From NCBI RefSeq assembly GCF_013393185.1, contig NZ_QJQX01000073.1, positions 1-64,000 on the forward strand: a stretch of DNA of 64,000 nucleotides. Direction: 5' to 3'. How positions within the stretch are numbered: position 1 is the stretch's first letter; every line of letters begins with the position of its first letter. Made by a program: the position numbers and the translations under genes. The notes beneath the pieces were generated by a model. It did not search any database. It worked only from the letters and a program-made list of their open reading frames with translations, and was not told where the DNA came from. Origin of the DNA: Sphingobium lactosutens (GTDB lineage Bacteria; Pseudomonadota; Alphaproteobacteria; Sphingomonadales; Sphingomonadaceae). Positions 16,636-25,748 of the stretch are shown here, piece after piece.

Positions 16636-18942
16636 ATGCGACATTATCGGAAGGCCGCCCTGCTGGCCGCAACGGCCTGCATTTCATTGCTGGCGCCCGG
16701 CCTGGCCTGGGCCGAGGATGCCGCCGAATCGAGCGCCGACACGATCATCGTCACCGGCGTCAACGACAGCAAGGCGAGCACCGGCACCAAGACCGACACC
16801 CCGCTAATCGCCACGCCGCAGAGCATCACCATCATCGATCGCGAGGAACTGACCCGCCGGAACGCGCTGTCGATCAACGAAGCGCTGGGCTATGTCGCGG
16901 GCGTGTCGACCAACCAGCGCGGCGCGCTGGCGACCCGCTATGACCAGCTGGTGCTGCGCGGCTTTTCGCCCGGCGTCTTCCTTGACGGCATGCGCCTGAT
17001 CGCCGGTCCCTATTCGACGCCGCAGATCGACTTCAACCGGGTCGACCATATCGACGTTGTGAAAGGGCCGGCCTCCGTCCTCTACGGCAACTCCACCCCC
17101 GGCGGTCTGGTGAACCTGACCAGCAAGATGCCCGAAGCGACCGCCTTCGGTCGGTTCGAGGGGCAGGTCGGCAATTATGACACGTTCCGCTTCGCCGGCG
17201 ACGTCAACCAGCCGCTCGACAGCGAGGGCCGGCTAAAGGCCCGTCTTGTCGGCGGCTGGCAGAAGAGCGACAATCTGGCCGAGGGCGCCTTCAGCGAGCG
17301 CTGGCACGTCAGCCCGATGCTGACCTTCTCCCCCGATGCGGCGACCAGCCTGACCCTGATCGCCACCTATCAGCATACGCCCCATGGCGGCGGCTATTCG
17401 GGAACCCCGGCGGCTGGCACGGTGCTGCCAAACCCGTATGGCATCCTGCCGCGCAATATGAACACCGGCGATCCGGGCTATGAGCGCTATGACCACAAGG
17501 CCAAGTCGATCGCGGCCTTCTTCCGCCATGATTTCGACGAACATCTGAGCTTCGCTTCGAATCTGCGCTATCAGAACAACAAACTGTCCTATCGGCAGAT
17601 CTACACGTCGGGCTTTGCCACCACCGGCACGGGCGCCAGCCGCAACAGCGACTATTCGACCATCATACGCGGCGGCGGCGGCGCGGACGAGGATTTCGAT
17701 ACGCTGACGATGGACAATCACCTGAACGCCAAGTTCGCCACCGGCTTCATCCAGCACAACCTGCTGGTCGGCGTCGATTATCAGCGCATCACCGGCGAAA
17801 ATGTGCAGCAGTTCAACAGCGGCGTTACCGCCAATCCGCTGACCAGCATCCCCAATCTCAGCCTGTTCGCGCCAGTCTATGGCGGCACGCTGCCCAGTTT
17901 CGACCTGACCATCCTGTCGCCCAACTATACCAACACTTATGGCAAGCGCGACCAGCTCGGCGTCTATTTCCAGGATCAACTGGCGATCGGTCGGTTGCAA
18001 CTGATCGCCAGCGGGCGTCAGGACTGGTATGAGCAGACCTCGCTCAACCTCAATCCGACCACGGCGGCGGCACGGGCCGCACCGGTGACGAAGCTGTCGC
18101 AGAGCGCCTTCACCATGCGCCTGGGCGCGCTTTACGAGTTCAAGTTCGGTCTGTCGCCCTATGTCAGCTATTCGGAATCCTTCGAACCGCAGGCCGGCAC
18201 CCGCTATGTGACGGCGACCGAGACGGCGCCCTTCGTGCCGATCACCGGCCATCAATATGAGGCCGGCCTGAAATATCAGCCGCCCGGGATCAATGCGCTG
18301 TTCACCGCGTCGGTCTACCAGCTCAAGCGGCAGGGCAATCCGGTGTCCGACCCGCGCGCAGGCCAGAATGGCATCCCCGCCAATGCGACCGTCCAGATCG
18401 GCGAGACCCGCGTGCGCGGCGTCGAATTCGAGGGTCGCGGGGAAGTCATCCCCGGCTTCGATATCGTGGCGACCGCCAGCTATACCGACGCGATCATCAC
18501 CGAAGGCACGGCGGCCATCGCGCCGACCGCCACGAACAGCGGCACGCCGACGACCACCGGCACCCGCCAGCTGGGCACCCCCAGATGGAACGCGTCCACC
18601 TTCCTCTCCTATGATTTCGGCAAGGCGCAGAATGTCGCGGGACCGCTGTCGGGTCTCAGCTTCGGCGCGGGCGTGCGCTATGTGACCGGTTCGGACGGCA
18701 CGACCAACTATGCGGTCATCAACGGCGTGACCACCTTCCAGCGCTTTCATACCGGAAGCTTCGCGCTGGTCGATGCGATGCTGGGCTATGATCTGTCGAA
18801 GGTCGGGCTGAAGGGCTGGAGCGCGTCCGTCAACGCGGCCAATCTCTTCGACAAGACCTATATCAGCGCCTGCCCCTTCCTCAACAGCTGCTATTATGGC
18901 GGGCCGCGCACCGTCGTGGGATCGTTGCGCTTCAACTGGTAA
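16636..18942 (+). CDS. TonB-dependent siderophore receptor 2
   Basis: This 768-residue receptor starts at ATG 16636 just after GGGGGA. The signal peptide ends at GLAWAED. The TonB box is DTIIVTG. The plug includes TPQSITIIDREEL, NEALGYVAGV, QLVLRGFSPGVFLDGMRL and VDVVKGPASVLYGNSTPGG-like blocks typical of ferric siderophore receptors, and the barrel ends in LRFNW. It is divergent from DUF3649-PepSY-DUF3325 across a strong Fur box, so iron repression is expected. Cys residues in CPFLNSCYYGG close to the last strand may form a disulfide. The ligand is unknown. Confidence 0.92.
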   Translation: MRHYRKAALLAATACISLLAPGLAWAEDAAESSADTIIVTGVNDSKASTGTKTDTPLIATPQSITIIDREELTRRNALSINEALGYVAGVSTNQRGALATRYDQLVLRGFSPGVFLDGMRLIAGPYSTPQIDFNRVDHIDVVKGPASVLYGNSTPGGLVNLTSKMPEATAFGRFEGQVGNYDTFRFAGDVNQPLDSEGRLKARLVGGWQKSDNLAEGAFSERWHVSPMLTFSPDAATSLTLIATYQHTPHGGGYSGTPAAGTVLPNPYGILPRNMNTGDPGYERYDHKAKSIAAFFRHDFDEHLSFASNLRYQNNKLSYRQIYTSGFATTGTGASRNSDYSTIIRGGGGADEDFDTLTMDNHLNAKFATGFIQHNLLVGVDYQRITGENVQQFNSGVTANPLTSIPNLSLFAPVYGGTLPSFDLTILSPNYTNTYGKRDQLGVYFQDQLAIGRLQLIASGRQDWYEQTSLNLNPTTAAARAAPVTKLSQSAFTMRLGALYEFKFGLSPYVSYSESFEPQAGTRYVTATETAPFVPITGHQYEAGLKYQPPGINALFTASVYQLKRQGNPVSDPRAGQNGIPANATVQIGETRVRGVEFEGRGEVIPGFDIVATASYTDAIITEGTAAIAPTATNSGTPTTTGTRQLGTPRWNASTFLSYDFGKAQNVAGPLSGLSFGAGVRYVTGSDGTTNYAVINGVTTFQRFHTGSFALVDAMLGYDLSKVGLKGWSASVNAANLFDKTYISACPFLNSCYYGGPRTVVGSLRFNW

Positions 18943-18948
18943 GGCCGA

Positions 18949-18981
18949 CGATCGGGCGGGACATGCAGCCCCGCCCGATCG
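18949..18981. terminator. Bidirectional terminator hairpin
   Basis: CGATCGGGCGGG (18949-18960) pairs perfectly with CCCGCCCGATCG (18970-18981) around nine bases, between the convergent TBDR and AraC-family genes. CTTTG follows on the plus strand. Confidence 0.75.
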
Positions 18982-19012
18982 GCTTTGCCCCATCCGCCCA
19001 AGGAAAAGCCCG

Positions 19013-19783
19013 TCAGGATGGGCGATAGCGGCTGGGAGGAACGCCCAATATACGCTTGAACATCGTGGAAAAACTGGCCGGACCATCATAACCCAGGTCG
19101 AGGGCGATCGTCGTGATCGCCTCCCCCTCCGCAAGCCGCGGCAGCGCGACCGACAGGCAGGCCTGTTGTCGCCATTCGGCAAAGCTCATCCCCGTTTCCT
19201 GCCGGAACAGACGGGTGAAGCGGCGGCGGTTCATCGCCAGGCCGTCGGCCCACTGGTCGATCGTGACGGTGGCGCGGGGCTGTTCCATGAAGGCATGGCA
19301 TCGGGCCGCCAGCATCGCATGGCGCGGAAAGGGCACGGCGATCGGGATGACCGGCGCCCTGTCGACTTCCGCGACCAGCAATTGCATGACGAGCCCGTCA
19401 CGTCCCTCCTCCGCATATTCGACCGGAATATCGGCTGCCGCGACCAGCAACTGACGCAGCAGCGGCGAGACGCCGACGATACGGCAGGCATCGGCAAGCG
19501 TCGGGCAGGCGGCCGGATCGATCAGCACGCTGCGGGTCTGCACCGATCCGACCATCCGCACGGCGTGCGGCGTGCCACCCGGTATCCAGATTCCCCGTTC
19601 CGGCGGCGCCACCCATGCGCCGTCGGGCGTGCTGACCGCGACCACGCCGCTCGCCGCATAGAGAAATTGCCCGCGCCGGTGCCGGTGCTCGGCAAGTTCG
19701 AAGGAGGGCGGATAGTCATTGCCGATCCCGACCACGGGCCGTGCCACATCTTCGAAATCATCCGGACGACGATGCTCGGTCAT
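19013..19783 (-). CDS. AraC-family regulator (NimR-like) of the adjacent MFS pump
   Basis: This 256-residue protein has an N-terminal cupin-type sensory domain (EHRHRRGQFLYAASG, then IWIPGGTPHAV, about residues 30-80) and a C-terminal AraC double helix-turn-helix (about 165-256; FTRLFRQETGMSFAEWRQQ, then LGYDGPASFSTMFKRILG). This is the arrangement of NimR/YeaM-type regulators, which usually control a divergent MFS exporter. The divergent neighbour here is an Fsr-like MFS gene 86 bases away. TTGTCCC...GGGACAA arms in that gap could be its site. The effector is unknown. Confidence 0.85.
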   Translation of the reverse strand: MTEHRRPDDFEDVARPVVGIGNDYPPSFELAEHRHRRGQFLYAASGVVAVSTPDGAWVAPPERGIWIPGGTPHAVRMVGSVQTRSVLIDPAACPTLADACRIVGVSPLLRQLLVAAADIPVEYAEEGRDGLVMQLLVAEVDRAPVIPIAVPFPRHAMLAARCHAFMEQPRATVTIDQWADGLAMNRRRFTRLFRQETGMSFAEWRQQACLSVALPRLAEGEAITTIALDLGYDGPASFSTMFKRILGVPPSRYRPS

Positions 19784-19829
19784 TGTCCCATTCTCAAAAA
19801 CGAATGGCCCATATGCCGAAGCGGGACAA
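19783..19829. promoter_or_regulatory. Candidate AraC-type site between regulator and MFS gene
   Basis: TTGTCCC (19783-19789) and GGGACAA (19823-19829) form a seven-base inverted repeat across 33 bases in the divergent promoter. One arm touches the regulator start codon. The spacing is wide, so this is a weak candidate. Confidence 0.3.
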
Positions 19830-19869
19830 AAAGGAAAAGGCTAATCGCCCTTCCTGAAAGGAACGGACA

Positions 19870-21090
19870 ATGCGCAACATAGTCGAAACAGCAGAAAGAC
19901 CCCAGGCAACGGCGAGCGGCACGGTATTCGGCGTGATCGTGGCGATCAGCTTCTGCCATCTGCTCAACGACATGATGCAATCGCTGCTTCCCGCCATCTA
20001 TCCGGGCCTGAAGACCGATCTTGGCCTCAGCTTCGGCCAGATCGGGCTGGTGACATTCGTCTATCAGATTACCGCGTCGATCCTGCAACCGCTGATCGGC
20101 CTTTATGCCGACAAGCGGCCCACGCCGCTGGCGCTGCCCGGCGGCACGCTGTTTTCGCTGGCGGGCCTCGCCGTCCTGTCGATCGCCCATGATTATGGGC
20201 TGGTGCTGGTCGGCGCTGCGCTGTTGGGCATGGGATCGTCGGTGTTCCACCCGGAATCCTCGCGCGTGGCCCGCATGGCGGCCGGGGGGCGGCATGGACT
20301 GGCGCAATCCCTGTTCCAGGTCGGCGGCAATGCGGGCCAGGCGCTGGGGCCGCTCGCCGCCGCGCTGGTCGTGATGCGCTGGGGCCAGTCCAGCCTTGCC
20401 TTCTTCGCCCTGCTGGCGCTGCTGTCGGGCGCGGTGCTGTGGAATGTCGCGACCTGGTACCGGCATCACGGCCTGTCGCGTCTGAAGACCGGCGGACATG
20501 CGTCGCTGGCGATCGCCCTGCCCAGGGGGCAGGCCAGGCGGGGCATCGCCATCCTGCTGGCGCTGATCTTCTCCAAATATGTCTATCTCGCCAGCCTGAC
20601 GAGCTATTTCACCTTCTACCTGATCCACCGTTTCGGCGTGTCGGTGCAGACGGCGCAATTGCACCTGTTCGCCTTTCTGGCGGCGGTTGCGGCCGGCACC
20701 ATCGCGGGCGGGCCGCTGGGCGATCGCTTCGGGCGGAAATATGTGATCTGGTTCTCGATCCTGGGCGCCCTGCCCTTCACGCTGCTGCTGCCCTATGCCA
20801 ACCTGTTCTGGACGGCGCCGCTGACCGTCGCGATCGGCCTGATCCTGGCATCCGCCTTTCCGGCGATCGTCGTCTTCGCGCAGGAACTGGTGCCCGGCAA
20901 GGTCGGCATGATATCCGGCCTGTTCTTCGGCTTCTCCTTCGGCATGGGCGGATTGGGCGCCGCGCTGCTGGGATGGCTGGCCGACTGGATGAGCATCGAG
21001 ACGGTCTACCGGATCTGTGCCTTCCTTCCCGCAATCGGCTTGCTGACGGCTTTTCTGCCCAATATCGAGGGAAAGCGGAACCAGGGCTGA
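19870..21090 (+). CDS. MFS efflux protein, fosmidomycin-resistance (Fsr) type
   Basis: This 406-residue inner-membrane transporter has about 12 helices. It starts at ATG 19870 after GAAAGGAACGG. The first helix block SFCHLLNDMMQSLLPAIYP is a hallmark of Fsr-type transporters. DKRPTPLALPGG lies in the first cytoplasmic loop and GDRFGRKYVIW in the central loop, as in MFS motif A. Proton-driven export of a small toxic compound is likely. It is divergent from a NimR-like AraC regulator. Fosmidomycin itself need not be the natural substrate. Confidence 0.85.
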   Translation: MRNIVETAERPQATASGTVFGVIVAISFCHLLNDMMQSLLPAIYPGLKTDLGLSFGQIGLVTFVYQITASILQPLIGLYADKRPTPLALPGGTLFSLAGLAVLSIAHDYGLVLVGAALLGMGSSVFHPESSRVARMAAGGRHGLAQSLFQVGGNAGQALGPLAAALVVMRWGQSSLAFFALLALLSGAVLWNVATWYRHHGLSRLKTGGHASLAIALPRGQARRGIAILLALIFSKYVYLASLTSYFTFYLIHRFGVSVQTAQLHLFAFLAAVAAGTIAGGPLGDRFGRKYVIWFSILGALPFTLLLPYANLFWTAPLTVAIGLILASAFPAIVVFAQELVPGKVGMISGLFFGFSFGMGGLGAALLGWLADWMSIETVYRICAFLPAIGLLTAFLPNIEGKRNQG

Positions 21091-21142
21091 TGACCGGCAA
21101 GGGCACCGGCGGCATTTGCGGCCGGGCCATTGCTGCCTTTTG

Positions 21143-23053
21143 TCACGGCGCGATCGGCAACCATATCGCGCTCGCCGCGTCGCCGCCCCAGTGGATCGTC
21201 TCCGTGGCTTTCACATAGTCGCCGGGCCTGGCCTCCATGATCGATGGCACCCAGCTTTGCGGGTTGCGGTCATAGAGGGGGAAGAGGCTCGACTGGACCT
21301 GCACCATGATCCTGTGCCCCGGCAGGAAGACATGGTTCGCGTTGGGCAGCGACCATGTGAAGGCATAGGTCTTGCCCGGTTCCAGCGGCGCAGGGCTTGA
21401 AAAGCCGTTGACATAGCGGCCGCGGAAAATCTCGATCCCGATGCCCAGCTGATAGCCGGCCATCGTCGGGTCGGCGGAATTTTCCTGCGGATAGACGTCG
21501 ATCAGCTTGACCACGAAATCGCTGTCGCGCCCGCTGGTTGCCGCGCGCAGGTCCACCCTGGGCGCGCCCATGATGTGCACCGGCTTGTCGAGTACCCCCG
21601 TCGTATAGCTCAGCACGTCGGGCCGACCATCGACGAAGCGCTGGTCATGGACCAGCCAGGTGCGCCATTCCTCCCCCTGCATATGGACGGGGCGCGGCAG
21701 CATCGGCACCGGCTTGGCCGGGTCGGAGACATAGCTGTCGCTGCCTTCCGACGGCTTGGTCCAGGACAGGCCGAACCCGCTCCCCAGATAGAGCGGCGTG
21801 TAATTCCCCGCCGGCCATCGCTGCGACACGTCCCAGCGATTGTCGCCCATCGCATAGGTCAGCACCGGCGGCGTGTCGCATTTGGGTGCATCGGTTTTGA
21901 GATGGCAGTCGAGGAACGGCTTCATGTAGCGGGTGCGGAACTGCAACCCGGTGTCGCCCTCCCATTTCAGCGGACCCAGCTCGCGCGCTTCATAATTGAC
22001 CTGGCTGTGCCGCCACGGTCCGATCACCAGACTGACCATGTCGTTATTGGCGTCCTGCTTCTCCAGCGCCTGGTAGACGGCCGGCGCGCCATAGCTGTCC
22101 TCCTGATCCCATTGGCCCACGACCAGCATGGTCGGCACGGTCAGCTTGCGGTTTGCCAGCAGCTTGTCGACCGCCTGCCCCTGCCACCAGGCGTCATAGC
22201 TCGGATGTTCCAGCACCTTGCGCACCACCGGCAGGTCCATCAGCCCATAGGCCCGCGCATAGTCCGCCGCCGACCCGGCCGCCAGATAGGCGCTATACTC
22301 ATCGCCCGTTCCCTTGGGCACCGCTCCGCCGCCCTTCTTCACCGTCTGGCCCAGATCGTAGTCGAAGGCGAAGGTGCGGAAGGCGCCATTGTGGAACCAG
22401 TCGTCGCCCATCCAGCCGTCGACCATCGGGCTTTGCGGCACGGCGGCCTTCAATGCCGGATGCGGATCGATCAGGGCCATGAGCGAGGTGAAGCCGAGAT
22501 AGGAGGAGCCGGTAATGCCGACCCGTCCGTTGCTTTCCTTCACATTCTTCACCAGCCAGTCGATCGTGTCATAGGCGTCGGTGGCATGATCGACCTTGGT
22601 CGGGTTGAGCGGTCCGCGCAGCGGCCGGTTCATGACATAGTCGCCCTCCGACCCGTCGAGGCCGCGCACGTCCTGATAGACGCGGATATAGCCGTCATTG
22701 ACGAATTCGGCGTCCATGACCGGCAGGATTTCCTCGATCCTCTGGCTGCGATTGCGGCTGGTCGCCTTATCCGCATTATAAGGCGTGCGGCTGAGCAGGA
22801 TCGGCGCGTCCTTCACGCCCTTGCGATAGACGATAACGGTATAGAGCTTCTTGCCGTCACGCATCGGCACCATCACCGTGCGGCGGACATAGTCAGCCTG
22901 CGGCCGAACCCAGTCATAGGCCTTGACCTGCTCGTTGAGCATGGTGTCGGTCGCCGCATGCCCGCCATCCTGCGCGGAAACGGGTATGGCGGACAGGGTG
23001 ATGGCGAGCGCGGCAAGAGCGGTGCTCGCGGCGATGCGGAACGTCTTTTTCAT
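21143..23053 (-). CDS. CocE/NonD-family hydrolase, alpha-amino-acid ester hydrolase/glutaryl acylase type
   Basis: This 636-residue secreted enzyme is read from ATG 23053 (MKKTFRIAAS...), with a Sec signal ending at PVSAQD. An in-frame ATG 24 bases upstream is possible. There is no good ribosome-binding site. The catalytic serine is Ser184 in GSSYLG, with Asp likely in GQWDQEDSYG and His in GPWRHSQ. A C-terminal jelly-roll domain (about 400-636) completes the S15/CocE fold. The GSSYxG motif and the tryptophan-rich region resemble alpha-amino-acid ester hydrolases, which act on amino-acid esters and beta-lactams. The physiological substrate is unknown. Confidence 0.85.
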   Translation of the reverse strand: MKKTFRIAASTALAALAITLSAIPVSAQDGGHAATDTMLNEQVKAYDWVRPQADYVRRTVMVPMRDGKKLYTVIVYRKGVKDAPILLSRTPYNADKATSRNRSQRIEEILPVMDAEFVNDGYIRVYQDVRGLDGSEGDYVMNRPLRGPLNPTKVDHATDAYDTIDWLVKNVKESNGRVGITGSSYLGFTSLMALIDPHPALKAAVPQSPMVDGWMGDDWFHNGAFRTFAFDYDLGQTVKKGGGAVPKGTGDEYSAYLAAGSAADYARAYGLMDLPVVRKVLEHPSYDAWWQGQAVDKLLANRKLTVPTMLVVGQWDQEDSYGAPAVYQALEKQDANNDMVSLVIGPWRHSQVNYEARELGPLKWEGDTGLQFRTRYMKPFLDCHLKTDAPKCDTPPVLTYAMGDNRWDVSQRWPAGNYTPLYLGSGFGLSWTKPSEGSDSYVSDPAKPVPMLPRPVHMQGEEWRTWLVHDQRFVDGRPDVLSYTTGVLDKPVHIMGAPRVDLRAATSGRDSDFVVKLIDVYPQENSADPTMAGYQLGIGIEIFRGRYVNGFSSPAPLEPGKTYAFTWSLPNANHVFLPGHRIMVQVQSSLFPLYDRNPQSWVPSIMEARPGDYVKATETIHWGGDAASAIWLPIAP

Positions 23054-23221
23054 GGTTTCAGGAGGTGACTCTTCCATCGCGGCCGGTCAAGCGGGCAGAT
23101 GATGCGACGGCCCGATATCCGCCGATGCGGCCTTGACCCGCGCGCGACTTTCAGGAAGGGCCATCGCATCCCGTTTCGGCGGAGGTGACGCTGGTCGCTA
23201 CCGCCCCATCCGTCTGAAAGA

Positions 23222-24349
23222 ATGATCGTGCGCTTGAGCCTCCTGACAGCAACGCGACTGGCCTTCATAGTGCCGGGCTATGCTATCTCAGCTTGGGCGC
23301 CGCTGATCCCGCACGTCCAGGCGCAGATCGGGCTGAACAACGCGCAGTTGGGCATGGCCTTGCTCGCGCTGGGCGCGGGATCGATGACGACCATGCCGAT
23401 CGCGGGCGGGCTGGTGGGCAAGACGGGCTGCCGTCGGCTGTTCGCGGCATCGGGCTTTGCGGTTGCGTTCATCCTGCCGCTGCTGGCGATCGTGCCATCG
23501 GCATTGCTGCTCGCCATCACCCTTTTTGCGCTTGGGGTGGCGATGGGACTGCTCAGCTGCGCGCGCAACCTGCACGCCATTCATACCGAGCGGGCGCTCA
23601 ACAAGCGCCTCATGTCCGGCTTCCATGGCTTCTACAGCGTCGGATGCATATTGGGCGCGGGCAGCATGAGCATCCTCATGGGGTCCGGCGTCGCGCCGGC
23701 GCTGGCGATCCTGACCGTCGCCATCGCGATCATGATTGGCGTCACCCTGTCCGCACGCCATATCACCGACGAGAGAAATGCGTCCGGTCCGGCCTATGCC
23801 CGGCCGCGCGGCGTCGTGCTGGCCATCGGCATCCTGTGCTTCATCGCCTTCATGGCGGAAGGGTCCGTGCTCGACTGGAGCGCGCTGCTGCTGTCCGGGC
23901 ATTTCCGGCTCGACGCCGCGCGCGCGGGGCTGGGCTATGTCGCCTTCGCCACCACGATGACGGGCGGGCGGCTGTTGGGTGATCGGCTCGTTCGACGCTT
24001 CGGGGACCGGCTGATGCTCATTTCTGGTCCCGTGATCGCGGCCGCTGGTTTCGTGGTCGCCGTGCTGCCGCTGCATTGGACGCTGGCAGTGTTCGGCTTC
24101 GCCCTGGTGGGCGCGGGATTGGCGAATGTCGTGCCGCTGCTCTACAGCGCGGTCGGCCGCCAGACGATCATGCCGCAGAATCTGGCGCTTACCGCGGCGG
24201 GATCGATCGGCTTTGCCGGCATCCTAACCGGGCCGGCCGCGATCGGCTTCATCGCGCAATGGACCAGCCTTTCGACCTCCTTCCTGATCCTTGCGCTGCT
24301 GACGACGCTGGTCGCCCGCTATGCGCCCAGAACCATATCCAGAGATTGA
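23222..24349 (+). CDS. MFS transporter, YbjJ-like
   Basis: This 375-residue membrane protein has about 12 helices. Features include FIVPGYAISAWAPLIPHVQ at the N-terminus, GLVGKTGCRRL in the first loop, and a central FIAFMAEGSVLDWSALLL segment, a pattern of YbjJ-type MFS proteins related to sugar transporters. The ribosome-binding site is poor (GAAAGA directly before ATG), and a GTG two codons downstream could be used. It is divergent from the S15-type hydrolase and convergent with the GH28 gene (12-base gap). The substrate is unknown, and a sugar or small amphipathic compound is possible. Confidence 0.8.
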   Translation: MIVRLSLLTATRLAFIVPGYAISAWAPLIPHVQAQIGLNNAQLGMALLALGAGSMTTMPIAGGLVGKTGCRRLFAASGFAVAFILPLLAIVPSALLLAITLFALGVAMGLLSCARNLHAIHTERALNKRLMSGFHGFYSVGCILGAGSMSILMGSGVAPALAILTVAIAIMIGVTLSARHITDERNASGPAYARPRGVVLAIGILCFIAFMAEGSVLDWSALLLSGHFRLDAARAGLGYVAFATTMTGGRLLGDRLVRRFGDRLMLISGPVIAAAGFVVAVLPLHWTLAVFGFALVGAGLANVVPLLYSAVGRQTIMPQNLALTAAGSIGFAGILTGPAAIGFIAQWTSLSTSFLILALLTTLVARYAPRTISRD

Positions 24350-24361
24350 AAAGTCGGAGCG

Positions 24362-25657
24362 TCAGGCCGACACAGGCCTTCCGTTCACTATGACATTTTC
24401 AAACCGCAAATTGGTCGCCCCCGACACCGCCAGCCTGTCCTGCGCGAGCTGAAGGTCGATATCCCGAAACAGGATATCGCTGATCGCGGTCTGTCCAGGG
24501 TTGGGCTTGACGACGCCAAACGCGCCGAAGCGCCCCTTCACGCCTGACAGCGTGACATTGCGGACGATGGATTTGGGCGGCTCCGCGCCACCCAGATTCT
24601 TGTACTGGCTCCACGGCTCGACCGAAATGACCATGCCGCCGGGATTGTCCAGTTCCATATCGCGAATGAGGATATTCTCATAGCGTTGCGGCGTGTCGGG
24701 ACGCAACTTCAGCCGCACCAGCACGATGTCGCCCGTCACCCGGCAATTTTCCATGACGACGTCGCGAACGATCGTCGCCTCGCTGCCGCAGGCCAGCGCA
24801 TGATGACCGCGCCGGAAATGGCAGTTGACGATCCGAAGATGCTCGACCGGCGGGCTGTCCTTGTCCTCCATGGCGTGCGGTCCCTTCGACCCCTTCGCCG
24901 CCACGCAATCGTCGGTCACGGAGAAATAGCAGCCATCGATGGTGACGCGCTGGCAACTGTCGACATCGACCCCGTCGGTGCTGGGCGCTTGCTTGTAATC
25001 GTCGGGCACCTCGAACCGGGCGCCGCGCACCAGCACATCCTGACATTTGTAGAGATGCAGGTTCCAGAACTGCGAATCCTTGAAGGTCACGCCCTCGACG
25101 GTCACGTTTCGGCTATTCTCGATCAGCGCCAGACGCGCACGAGGCAGGCCCAGATTGGGAAAGTTGGCGGGATCGGGCGCGGCATCATGCAGCTTCCAGA
25201 ACAGATCCCAGATGGGCCGCCCCGCGCCGTCCAGCGTTCCTTCCCCGCTTATCTTCAGCCCGTCGCATTCGCTTGCGTTGATAAGGGCCGGCGTGAAATT
25301 TTCCTCGAAATGCCCCTCGATCCGTGTCCGCCGGGGCGGGAAATGCGCCATGTCGGTCGTGCATCGAAGCACGGCGCCCTTGTCCAGATGCAGATGGACC
25401 TTGGGCTTCAGGAACAGCGCGCCGCTGAGGAACAGGCCCGGCGGCACCACGACGGTGCCGCCTCCCTGCGTCGCCAGACGGTCGATCGCCGACTGGATCG
25501 CCTTCGTATTGATCGTGCTGCCATCCGCGCGTGCGCCAAAGTCCAGGATCGACACGGGCTTGCCTCCGGGCTGTTCCGCTTGCGCGAATGACGCGGCAAG
25601 CGGCGTGGTGAGGATCGCAGACGTGAAGGCGCGACGGGTGCAATTGCCAAGGGTCAT
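24362..25657 (-). CDS. Tat-exported GH28 polygalacturonase-like glycosidase
   Basis: This 431-residue protein starts at ATG 25657 after GGAGAGG. CTRRAFTSAI provides twin arginines in a leader ending near ASFAQA. SILDFGARADGSTINTKAIQ is the standard bacterial GH28 entry. Catalytic blocks are STDGVDVD, TDDCVAAKG, RGHHALACGSE (GHG is GHH here) and VRLK, in the expected order, carrying three active-site aspartates. It should hydrolyse galacturonan, probably as an exo-enzyme on oligomers. It follows an AlgE-like porin gene on the same strand. TATCA...TGATA at 25706-25721 is a weak operator candidate upstream. Confidence 0.88.
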   Translation of the reverse strand: MTLGNCTRRAFTSAILTTPLAASFAQAEQPGGKPVSILDFGARADGSTINTKAIQSAIDRLATQGGGTVVVPPGLFLSGALFLKPKVHLHLDKGAVLRCTTDMAHFPPRRTRIEGHFEENFTPALINASECDGLKISGEGTLDGAGRPIWDLFWKLHDAAPDPANFPNLGLPRARLALIENSRNVTVEGVTFKDSQFWNLHLYKCQDVLVRGARFEVPDDYKQAPSTDGVDVDSCQRVTIDGCYFSVTDDCVAAKGSKGPHAMEDKDSPPVEHLRIVNCHFRRGHHALACGSEATIVRDVVMENCRVTGDIVLVRLKLRPDTPQRYENILIRDMELDNPGGMVISVEPWSQYKNLGGAEPPKSIVRNVTLSGVKGRFGAFGVVKPNPGQTAISDILFRDIDLQLAQDRLAVSGATNLRFENVIVNGRPVSA

Positions 25658-25748
25658 GATCGCGCCTCTCCGGAACCGACCATGGAGATTATCCCACATG
25701 GTGCTTATCAATTCCATGATATAGAGTTCGCGCGGGACGGCAAGCGGA

